From: Heterocephalus glaber
Taxonomy: Eukaryota; Chordata; Mammalia; Rodentia; Bathyergidae
Length of the DNA stretch: 64,000 nucleotides
Assembly (NCBI RefSeq): GCF_000247695.1
Contig: NW_004624801.1
Coordinates: 3,349,206-3,413,205 of the forward strand
Direction of reading: 5' to 3'
Made by a program: the position numbers and the translations under genes. Shown one piece after another: positions 55,321 through 64,000 of this stretch. Position 1 is the first letter of the stretch; each line of letters starts with the position of its first letter. Below the pieces are notes generated by a model. The model made no database searches. It was not told where the DNA came from and saw nothing but the letters and a program-made list of their open reading frames with translations.

Positions 55321-55400
55321 CTGAGGTGCTGGGACGGAACCCAGGGCCTCACACAGGCTGAGCGAGCGCTCTGAGCCACCCTGAGCCACACCCCAGCCCT
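55321..55400 (-). mobile_element. Old ID-related SINE
   Basis: GGTGCTGGGACGGAACCCAGGG ... CTGAGCCACACCCCAGCCC with a short internal duplication (GAGCCACCCT). Confidence 0.78.
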
Positions 55401-57204
55401 GGAACTTTCCTTTTCATGTGAGCAGTGCCAAGGACATGTGAGATGAAAGGCATTGTTGCAACCATTTTTAGAAGATACAATCTGCCACAACTATGTTTTA
55501 AAAAAAATTTTTTTTTAGTTGCTAGTATTGAAGCATAAGGGGAATTTACATAGACTTGACTTCTGGTTCTTGCAACTCAGATGGACCTGACAACATGAGG
55601 CTGTCATTCCCTCACGGTGGCCAGCATGGGCGGCCCCTTCCAGGAGGCCAGCAGGCTCTCTAGATGGCCCTCTTCATCCTGTGTCCCCTTTACTGAGGCT
55701 CTGTCAGTTGCCATCACATCAGTGTGTGGGGCTGTTATTTCCCTCATGCTCTGCCTGCTTTTCACACGTAGTTCTGGCTGCCTGCTCCCTGGGTGTCCTG
55801 GGGTGTGTCTCCCGACCCTCCAAGGTCCTGCAGAGGAAGCTCTCGGGGGCAGAACCCCAGAACCCCAGAACCGTGTCATGACCTGGACTCTGCCTCCCTG
55901 CCCCCACCTGGGAGCCATAGAAAGGAGCAGAAATGAGCAGCCTCTGATTCACAGCCTGTGTCTGAGGACCAGTCTAGGCAGGAGTGTGGGGCTGGACAAG
56001 CAGAGGCAGCTGGCTGATTACAGAGAGGACGCCAGGCTGGGGTGGGAGGCTGCTGGCAAACTGGAAACCAAGGTGGTCATCACATCTACCCTTTTTCTGC
56101 CCCTCCCTCATGGTCTCCTTCCAAAAAATGACATCTGGACTAATAATGAAAGGGGCTTCCCTGACCTCTCATCATCTCCATCCATCTGTGCCTTCTAGAA
56201 TCTTCCCAGATCTTCCCTGCTGGGGCCCAGATCCCTTTATGTGACCAATGCCGTGGAAGTAAACAATACCAAGATTATGAACACTACTTCCTTGTCATCT
56301 CAGGAGCCTCAGATTGGGCAATGATTTTCTCCACTGATGAATCTGTGGCACAAGGCAGCCCAGGACTGGGAGTCAGGGAATGAGTCCCATTGTCCTAGGC
56401 CTCCCGCAGGACAGGCCCCTTCACCCTGGGGAGTGCAGCCTTTTACAAGCCACAGTGTGTCTGGAACAGCCCCTGGGCAGTGGGCACGTCTCTGGAGGTC
56501 CCAGCTCTGCCACCTTGGGCAGGTTACTTGGACACTTGTTGTCGGCTGCTGGTTTTGGAAGATTACGCAACTGTAGCAAAGTATCTGAGCAAGTGCTGTG
56601 GTTAATGTATCCTTAGTGGTTGGACTGTTGGTTTCTGGCACAAGTTGATGCACTTGGGGACTTGCCTTCCCTCTTGCACTCCCAGAGCTGGGTGACAGCG
56701 GCAAGGTCCCATGTAGTGGGCAGAAGCTGCCCTGCCTACCATGCACCGGGCATTGTGCCAGGTCAAGAAAGTGGCAGGCTCTGCCTCCACCCACAACCAG
56801 GCTGGCCGAACTCCCTTGACCCCCCACCTCCTGCCTTTTCCCAGAGAAGGCCAGGAGGTGAGCAGTTGAGAGTTCTGGTCACCAGCATCTGTGATTAATA
56901 CTTTTCAGGGTTATGGCCCATGAAATTTTCCTGACCTCAGGGAATGACTATTGTTTAGTTCTCAGTTATGGGTGGAAGCAATTTAAATGGGGGAGGTTGG
57001 GAGAGACAGGAAACCAAACATTCCATAATTGCTAATGTGATTCAGGGCTGGCTAGAGTTTTCTACAGAAATCTAAGGTGGCTGGGGGGCGGGGGACGCAT
57101 GGAAGGGAGGCCCCAGGTCCCGGGTCCTGCGGTCCCTTCAGCCTCTGCCAGTTCATTGAACCTAAAGTCCTAGAGATAAAGACGCACATTGCAGCTTATG
57201 CAGG
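55401..57204. other. Upstream intergenic, no gene recognised
   Basis: Probable reversed MLT1-like piece at 55560-55990 (GTTATTTCCCTCATGCTC); otherwise unclear. The 193-codon open stretch at 55617-56198 overlaps several reverse-strand frames and has no domain. Confidence 0.35.
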
Positions 57205-57640
57205 CTCTGGGCTGCTGTAATAAACCACCACCAACTAGGTGAGTTAACCAGCACAAACCTATTCTCTCACAGCCCTGAGGCCAGAAGTCCAAAGTCAAGG
57301 TGTCAACAGGGCCCCACACCTTCTGAAGGCTCTGGGGGACCCTTTCTGCTCTTGAGGCTTCTGCTGGGTCCTGGGGGGCCCTGTCACTCACTGGCTTGTA
57401 GCACCATCACTCCAATATCCAACCTGTCTTCACATGGCTTCTCCTTTGCGTATGTCATGTGTTTCCCCGTGTTCTCTACTCCTACAGGGACACGGGCCAT
57501 TGGGTTTTTAAAAATCCAGTATGACTTCATTTTAACTAATTACATTTGTAAAGACTCTATTTCCAAAAAGATCACATCCCGAGGCTCTCAGTAGGTGTGC
57601 AGCTGGGGTACACTATTCAACCTAGTACACTAATGTTGAC
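57205..57640 (-). mobile_element. MLT1-type LTR, reverse
   Basis: GGGCTGCTGTAATAAACCACC, CAGAAGTCCAAAGTCAAGG, ATTACATTTGTAAAGACTC and CTATTTCCAAAAAGATCAC are the reversed MLT1 landmarks in order. Confidence 0.85.
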
Positions 57641-57707
57641 TACCTTATCTGGGGATCACACCAGAACCCCATAGAGGTTCCAGCAAGTACAGACATGACT
57701 GCAAGCC

Positions 57708-57990
57708 ACACCAGGGGTTGGCAAACTCCTAATGGTGCCTGTTTCTGTGTGGCTTATGAGCGAAGAGTGGTTGTTACTTTTCCCAGCTTCTCTCTCTTGT
57801 TATTCCATTCTCTTGCTTGAGCTCCCTGTGATTCAGAAACTAACAACTGACAAACCCAGGATAACATTTTGTTACACATGAAATTGTATACAACTCAAGT
57901 TCCAGTGGCCACAAATAAAATCTGATTGGAACACAGCCGAGCACATTCATTTATGTATCCTCTGTGGCTTTCACATATCACAGAGACATG
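57708..57990 (-). mobile_element. hAT-type DNA transposon remnant
   Basis: CCAGGGGTTGGCAAACTCCT start, CACAAATAAAATCTGATTGG and AACACAGCCGAGCACATTC. Same family as 27985-28215, opposite direction. Confidence 0.55.
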
Positions 57991-59523
57991 TGACAATGTT
58001 TCTTGCCTGACCTGCCACCCACCCACAGTTTGGAGGTCTCCCCAAGTGCTCAGGACTCCCCCTCTGGGTCAAGTAATGTCTGAGCTCCGGATGAAGGGTG
58101 CTTAATGGTTTAAAGCGGGGGTACGCTGATGTCAGGCATACTGGCTCTGGCCCTTCCATGGCAGGTCCTTTCACTTCTGCATGAGCAGGTGTCTTTATCT
58201 GGGGAGATGACACTCTACCGACTGGGGCTGCTTTGAGGATGAACTAAGATATAGGAAAAGCCTACAGTGTGTTGTGGCAGTGTGGCACCCACTCAGCTGA
58301 GCTCAGCTGTTGCTGTTTCACGCAGCTCTCATTGGCTCAGGAGGTTGCAAACAACACAAAGGCAAAGACCTCTTAAATTCTACAACACACCAGAAAATCC
58401 CATCAATTTTGATTACAGTGCCCAGTGAGCCTTTTTGGGCCTAATGCCACTCTTTCAGGATATCAAGAAAGAAGACAGTGTAGGAGAAGGGTGTTATATC
58501 TGACACGGGAACAAGGGTGGAACTTTCCAGGGGGACATCAACTTGGAAGGCATGGCTAGACCTTGCTGGGTGCCTGCTGGCTCTTATCTGCCCCTTATCC
58601 AGGTGCCACTTTGCTCTATGCCTCATAGGGAGGCTGTCCTGCATGGGGTGCTTCTCAGTGCCCTCAAATTTCCACTGAGAATTGGGTTTGTATTACAGGG
58701 AGCTAAGGCAGGAGAACAGAATGATAGGAGAATGAGGTTGGGAACTCTGGCCTCCCAGTGCTCCTCCCTGCCTTCACTGGCCCTTTCTGTCTCCCTCCCT
58801 CTGCCTTTCTCTCTCTTCAAGGTTCCAACAACCTTTCCCTCACTGGCCATGTTGGACCCTGAGGTGGTAATGCCACCTAGCTATCACCAACCCTGGGACT
58901 TGGAATACAACTGTAGCTTCCCAACTGCTTCACCCACAATGCGGGAACAGTCTCTTTGAAACTCTCTCCTCAGCTGAGCCTCAGCTGCAGCGCCATTGCT
59001 TGCCAGCTTGACTGGTAAAGTTTGATTGGCTGGCCTAGCTTCCTGTTGCCCAGACACCTGCAAAGTTCTAAGATTCAGGAGTTGTCCACAGGTACTTTTT
59101 CCACCTAGGAAGAATCCCAGGGAGGGGTAGAATGTGACTTGATGAGTGAGTGGAAGTTAGGAATGATGGAGGTGAATTGTTCCCAGAGCCAGCAGCTCTT
59201 GGGCGATTTTCTCTGAATGTCATTTTATCCACACACAATAGAAATAATCCTTTCCCCATGCAGAGTGGGGCACGGCTTAGAAATGATGTTAGCACACAAG
59301 CTCCTTCTGGCACCTACACACTTTTCTGAGGTTGAATGAAGGGTAGAGGGTTGGCCCAGCCCCCACATCTGATGTAAGTTGGGATGTGAACCTGGTGAAA
59401 TGTGAAGTTTTGATAAACAACGAATCAGGTTTTTGGATAGGTATGTCTCCAGCAAAATCTGGTTTGTATTTTAATTTCCTCTTACCTGCTTCCGTTGCAC
59501 CTTAACAAAACCTCCCTTGTTAG
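57991..59523. other. Upstream intergenic, no gene recognised
   Basis: A reversed MIR-like piece around 58185-58320. The 138-codon open stretch at 58543-58959 lacks any domain. Confidence 0.35.
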
Positions 59524-59902
59524 AGTTTAGCTCTAGAATGTCCCCTAAAAGGCTCATGTGCTCAGAAGTTGGGCTTTTGGAAGATGATTGGATCATGGAG
59601 GTGGATTAATCCACTAGAGAGTTCAGAGCTGAACATGTGTTAGGAGGCAGGGCATGGTTGAAAGGGCCAGATCACTGTGGGTGTGTGGAGGGGTCTACCT
59701 TCCTCCTGCCTTCTCTCTTTGCTCTCTGTTGCCTTGCTGATGTGGTATGAGCAACTTTTCTCTGCAGACCCTTCTACCATGCTCTTTCTGCTTGCAGACT
59801 GAATACTCTACCAATCATGAGCCAAAAGTAACCTCTACTCCTTAAAGTTGTGGGTGTCTGGTATTCCATCCACCACCAGGGAAAGTAACTAAGATACCCT
59901 TC
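59524..59902 (+). mobile_element. MaLR-type LTR (same family as 5846-6296)
   Basis: TAGCTCTAGAATGTCCCC, GGATCATGGAGGTGGATTAA, GCCAAAAGTAACCTCTACTCC and GAAAGTAACTAAGATAC. Confidence 0.75.
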
Positions 59903-60652
59903 CACAGCCCATGAGCTCCAGAGACCCCTGAAGCCACTTTCTCACCTGGAGACTCCAGACAACCCTTGTTACTGGAGTCCTTTGCATCAAGGAAACAAAA
60001 AGAGCAGCTCTGGTGGTTTTGGGCTTGCTCTTCCTCAGGCAGAAAAGAAACTGAGATGGGGTGGGCGGTCAGGGAAGGGTCCTCTGGGGGTCACTTCTAA
60101 TCAGTTACTTCCCTAGACTTGGATCTATACGTGAGGTGGTGGAAAGGACAGAAGTTGCACCATTCCACTCCTGGAGACTGGTGGAGGCGGACCTGAATTT
60201 CAAGTGGAAGCTGGAATTAGTGAGAATTACCATTTGGAAACTCCATGATATTTATCGGTAAGCTTAGGCAACTCAAAGTGCTTTTTCCCATCTGGAAACC
60301 CTGAGAGCTTTGAGAATCTCTGCAGATTTCTGAGCAATGCCCAGGGTTTTCTCAGGTAAGGTTACCTTCCGGGGTAAGGGGATGTTAGTACTTCCAGAGT
60401 TTAGACTAGCATGTTATCTCACACTAAGCCTCTTTGGCTTCAGAAAACAACATTTCCCCATCCTCTTCTTAGTAGGATCACCATCCTGTTTGTTTTCAGT
60501 CTAGGCATTATCACTTTCTCTCTAACCTATTTGTCTGGTCACAGAGCTGTAGATGGCCAAAGTCCGTACCCACAAGCCATGGTTAGGGAGGAGCCAGCCA
60601 AGAATTTGAAAATAAGTGAGGAAGAAGATTGGAATTAAAGAATATTGTGTCA
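59903..60652. other. Upstream intergenic, no gene recognised
   Basis: Unique-looking. Confidence 0.3.
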
Positions 60653-60735
60653 GGCCAGGGATGTAGCTCAGTGGCACTGCACCTGCCTGGCAAACACAAG
60701 GTCCTGAGTTTCATCCCCAGTACCAAAAAAAACCC
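60653..60735 (+). mobile_element. ID SINE
   Basis: GGCCAGGGATGTAGCTCAGTGG ... GAGTTTCATCCCCAGTACC, A tail with a C6 interruption. Confidence 0.93.
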
Positions 60736-60841
60736 CCCAAAAAACTGTGTGGCTTCTCCCGCATCTGGAACAAAATGCTTTCTGCATGTGCCACACTTTG
60801 TGGTGGTCAAAGCCCTTCCTTCCTACCTTCCTTCCCTTTGT

Positions 60842-60905
60842 GATACTGGAAACTGAACCCAGGACCTCTTGCATGCTAGGCAAGCACTACCCCTGAGTTC
60901 TAAAC
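60842..60905 (-). mobile_element. Old ID-related SINE
   Basis: GATACTGGAAACTGAACCCAGG ... TGCATGCTAGGCAAGCACTACC, A-box end lost. Confidence 0.72.
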
Positions 60906-61712
60906 CAGACTGTCAAAGCCTTTCTTTCCAGCCCATCATATGTTTGCTCTTTAGGGTCACCTCAGTGGTGGTAGACTAGGGCTTGCTACCAGGGTTCACT
61001 TGATTCCCTTGGGAAAGCAGATAGGTCCTTTTTGTCATTCTGGAGTCAGCCCACTCTTCTGACTACACAGTCTCTTCCATATTATTATCCTTTAACCAAA
61101 TATCCTCAGGCAATGGGCCTGGAGTTATTGCTAATGTGGGGGTAGGGTTCCAAAGTATGTGTAAGATGAAAATTATGTGTAGTCAAAATTACCCTTGAAA
61201 ACCCCTTATCAACTTGAAAATTGGTCATAAAGTACAGTATACATGGTTTACACTGTAATATAAGCAGAAGCTCTCTTATCTGACCTCCTCTTAACCAACT
61301 AGTCACTTTAATGGATGCCCTGTATTCCCTTGGTATAACATACAGACTCCCCTAGCACCCCAAGTGCTGAAGGTATGAGCCTGGTTTCCATCACTCCTAT
61401 ACACTTCTGTGCCTACAAAATGGAGTTGTGTGTTTACGAAGAGTCAATTATCCTCACCTTGTTTACACCAGTTCTATTTTTTAGAGTAATTACATAATTT
61501 AATAAACTATGATGTAAGCAGATAAAATAAGAGTGGAAAAGAACAGTTATTTCTCTGAAAATTATGTTGAACGCTCTGGAAAAACAAATGCTTTGGCGAA
61601 GGGAAGTTGCAAAAAATAAAATGTGTTGAAGTAGTCATGGGGAAGAAAGAAAGTCTTTGAAAGATAGTAAAACCTAGGATTCTGCTCCTATAGCAATCTG
61701 CTAATTCCTATA
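60906..61712. other. Upstream intergenic, AT-rich
   Basis: A possible decayed DNA-transposon segment at 61110-61450 (GTTCCAAAGTATGTGTAAGATG). No gene seen. Confidence 0.3.
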
Positions 61713-62084
61713 TAGTGGACCCTTGACTTACAAACTTAATTTGTTTTGCGAGGTCTGGTTGTAACTCAAGTTGGTCACTGAAGCTCAGGCTCCTTCCTCT
61801 ATGCAGCCTTCAAAGTCTCTCTCCTGTATACAGGCAGATCTCAGTGTCCTTAGAGAGACATTGGCCCAGGATTTCTCAATTAACTCCACACAGGAAAGGA
61901 TGTTGTAATGTTCCTTCCAGAACTCTTTAAGGGTTAAATCTGTATCTGAGACCATCTGGAAGCACAGACAGCCAGCATTCAGATTGTAACTCAAGACTTT
62001 GGTCATAAGTTAAAACTAAAATTACAGTCATAACCCAAGTTGTTTGTATGTTTGTATGAGAGGTTGTAACTTGAGAGTCCACTT
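61713..62084. mobile_element. Tc1/mariner-like MITE, long form
   Basis: AGTGGACCCTTGACTTACAA at the left, TTGTAACTTGAGAGTCCACT at the right, mutually inverted. Internal sequence shared with 12438-12862. Confidence 0.88.
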
Positions 62085-62188
62085 ATGTTCTACCTTTAAA
62101 GAAACAGAAACTGTAGTGCACATATGATACATTATAAGTGTGATTTATCCAAAAGAAATGATAATAAAGAACTCCATACTTGGAGCCC

Positions 62189-62256
62189 ATTCATTTTTTT
62201 TTTTTTTTTTTGGTACCGGAGATAGAACTCAGGTCCTTGCACTTGCAAGGCAGGCC
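62189..62256 (-). mobile_element. 5'-truncated ID SINE
   Basis: Keeps the T-run, GGTACC and inverted B box but ends at GCAAGGCAGGCC. TSD CTTGGAGCCC / CTTGGAGGCC at 62179-62188 and 62257-62266. Confidence 0.85.
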
Positions 62257-62358
62257 CTTGGAGGCCTTTCTTGAAAAAAAAAAATGGTGCCATGGGCCAA
62301 CATCAGCAGATTGTGAATGAATTTCATTTATGTTTTAAGTAAAAATAAAGCATGTAAG

Positions 62359-62439
62359 GGCCGGGGATTTAGCTCAGTGGCACCGCACCTGCATTGCAAG
62401 TGCAAGGTCCTGAGTTCAATCCCCAGTACCAAAGAAAAA
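62359..62439 (+). mobile_element. ID SINE
   Basis: GGCCGGGGATTTAGCTCAGTGG ... GAGTTCAATCCCCAGTACC. TSD AAAGCATGTAAG / AAAGCATTTAAG at 62347-62358 and 62440-62451. Confidence 0.96.
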
Positions 62440-62477
62440 AAAGCATTTAAGAAATACTTTTTCTCCTGTTTTAATTT

Positions 62478-62581
62478 AATTTTTTGTTTGTTTGTTTTTG
62501 TTATTTTTTGGTACCGGGGATCGAACTCGGGTCCTTGTGCTTGCGCAGCAGGTGGTGAAACCACTGAGCTAAATCCCCAGC
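62478..62581 (-). mobile_element. ID SINE ('CAGCAGGT' subfamily)
   Basis: Inverted, GGTACCGGGGATCGAACTCG. Perfect 13-bp TSD CCTGTTTTAATTT at 62465-62477 and 62582-62594. Confidence 0.96.
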
Positions 62582-62705
62582 CCTGTTTTAATTTTATCTT
62601 GATTAGTTGAGCAGCCTCTTTATGCATAAATGCCTCATGTGCATTAATTAGTAATGCAGACTGTGAAGTAAGTGTACTCATTGAGTGATACCACACGCGT
62701 TTTAG

Positions 62706-62942
62706 AGGGGTAGTGGTAGGGACCAGACTGAGAGCCTTACTTACGCTAAGCATGTGCTCTACCTCGGAGCTACACCCCAAGCCTCTATCCTATTGTCTTC
62801 CCCTCCCTTCCCTTCCTCTCTCTTTGCTTTGGTTTATGAGACAGGGTCTCACTACGTAGCCCAGGCTGGCCTTGAACTTGCAGTCCTCTTCCCTCAGCCT
62901 CCCAAGTGGTAGGGTCACAGACAAACACCACCATGCTTGGCT
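62706..62942 (-). mobile_element. B1-dID SINE
   Basis: ID side ACCAGACTGAGAGCCTTAC ... GAGCTACACCCCAAGCC, CT-rich linker, then B1 side GAGACAGGGTCTCACTACG ... CACCACCATGCTTGGC, inverted. Confidence 0.85.
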
Positions 62943-63370
62943 TTCTCTTTTTCTCTTTTGAGTTCATAGGACTGAATTTAAGGGAGAGAAGGGTAATAAT
63001 GCAACACCATTGAACTTATAAATCCAGCAATTTAGGCCCTAACTCTAAACCAGGGTGAGTCAGTGGGGTTAGAGTCCCCAAACCACATGACTTTTGTCAT
63101 GACATCCAAATCACCACTAGGGTGCTAGCTTTATAGAAGTTAAAATGAAAATGGGCAAGAAGGTTGCCTTAAAATATCTGAGAGGCCGCGTCCATCTGTA
63201 TCGCCAGACTGCTTTCTTACAAACCCTGGCTCTGCCGCTTCCCCAGGGCAAGTCACTCCCACTCTCTCTGTCCCGCCTGCTCTCCTGTCATAAAGATTTC
63301 ATGAGTTACAAAATGCAAAGTGACAACAACAGTGTCAGGCACGGAGTGAATGTTAGACAACTGTTAGCTA
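62943..63370. other. Upstream intergenic with a reversed MIR at about 63205-63370
   Basis: ACCCTGGCTCTGCCGCTTCC, GGCAAGTCACTCCCAC and GTCAGGCACGGAGTGAATG are reversed MIR landmarks. Confidence 0.55.
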
Positions 63371-63376
63371 CTGATG

Positions 63377-63405
63377 TTATTATTATTATTGTTATTATTA
63401 TTATT
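63377..63405. repeat. (TTA)n microsatellite
   Basis: About nine TTA units next to an ID tail. Confidence 0.9.
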
Positions 63406-63480
63406 TTTGGTACCAGGGATCGAACTCGGAACCTTGTGCTTATGAGGCGGGCAGCAGAACCACTGAGGTAAATCCCCAGC
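63404..63480 (-). mobile_element. ID SINE
   Basis: Inverted, GGTACCAGGGATCGAACTCG ... CACTGAGGTAAATCCCCAGC. TSD CTGATGTTATTATTA / CTGATATTATTATTA at 63371-63385 and 63480-63494. Confidence 0.94.
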
Positions 63481-63494
63481 TGATATTATTATTA

Positions 63495-64000
63495 GTCACT
63501 ATCACTTGCATAATGCATCTGAGAAGCTCTTATTCTAAACATTCATAATAAATAAAATAATGCATTTTACTTGAAGGCACAGACACCTGCCGCCTATGAA
63601 TTAAGAGGGCAGATGGACGGAGCCCTGCAAAAGCATTACAGAGCTAAAAATGAGTGTTTGGGGAATGGATTTGTTGCACACAATACTTCGATAGGTGTCC
63701 CTCTTCACTTCCATGGAGGAAAAGAAAGAACTTTGCTTCCGAACTCTAAAAGAAAAGTTTATTTATAAAATACTAACAATTTGACAGGACATGGGACTTC
63801 TCATGGTATATATTTCAAATCAGTTTCTTTTTTTTAACCTTTCATTTAAAAAATAAACCTGCTAACAAGCTATATGACATACAGATATATATATTTTTCT
63901 TACACATAGACACCTGCCATAATGAATACTTTCCCCGTAATTTCTCATTATATCTTTTAAATCAAAAAAATAAAGATTTGTATTGATTTTTGTTTGGGGA
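63495..64000. other. AT-rich right end, no repeat recognised
   Basis: About 500 bp with no SINE or LTR and two minus-strand AATAAA motifs (for example near 63757). It could be intergenic or the distal 3' UTR of a minus-strand neighbour such as SDK2; no coding evidence either way. Confidence 0.3.

Noticed and set aside
1..64000. CRISPR array, prokaryotic operon or phage island
   Set aside because: No regularly spaced repeats and no bacterial gene. The repeated motifs are dispersed mammalian SINEs.
46551..64000. SDK2 coding exons upstream of CDC42EP4
   Set aside because: Searched the minus-strand frames by eye for fibronectin-type or C-terminal PDZ-ligand sequence; none found.

Overview
The window looks like nuclear DNA of a placental mammal, most likely a rodent of the squirrel-related clade. 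The case rests on its interspersed repeats. There are many tRNA-Ala-derived ID SINEs, often with clear target-site duplications (TSDs). There are also 7SL-derived B1 monomers and B1-ID dimers (B1-dID/MEN type), together with MaLR LTRs, MIRs, Tigger-type DNA transposons and L1 pieces. No bacterial operon structure or CRISPR array is present. The order/clade call is an inference from repeat families and was not tested by a database search.

One protein-coding gene is supported: CDC42EP4 (BORG4), a Cdc42 effector of the septin-binding Borg family, on the minus strand. Its whole reading frame (345 codons) lies in one exon at 25115-26152. That exon begins at a strong splice acceptor at 26264/26265 and probably ends at an ATTAAA poly(A) signal near 23.57 kb. 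About 18-19 kb upstream on the minus strand, at 43.9-46.4 kb, lies a CpG island with GC boxes, an inverted CCAAT box and two good splice donors. This is the likely promoter and 5' non-coding exon. The best donor (45519/45520) would create a spliced upstream ORF in a strong start context that ends 104 nt before the main start.

Layout: 1-8.9 kb is AT-rich, repeat-dense intergenic DNA downstream of CDC42EP4, with an L1 3' end, a run of minus-strand IDs, a MaLR LTR and possible ERV remnants. 9-23.5 kb is intergenic with MLT1/MaLR LTRs, a U6 pseudogene, Tc1/mariner-like MITEs and a truncated tRNA-Tyr retropseudogene. 23.57-26.26 kb is the CDC42EP4 coding/3' exon. 26.27-45.5 kb is its large first intron, with two Tigger copies, an old antisense L1, and IDs and B1s. 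46-64 kb is upstream intergenic DNA with MLT1 LTRs, B1-dID dimers, MITEs and IDs. From human 17q25 synteny (recalled), SDK2 would be expected beyond the right end and CPSF4L beyond or near the left end. I recognise no exon of either.

The most interesting item is at 19860-19938. A minus-strand tRNA-Tyr 5' exon, cut exactly where tRNA-Tyr introns begin, with 8 extra 5' nucleotides and no A tail, is flanked by perfect 15-bp direct repeats. It looks like a reverse-transcribed and inserted pre-tRNA-Tyr leader-exon fragment.
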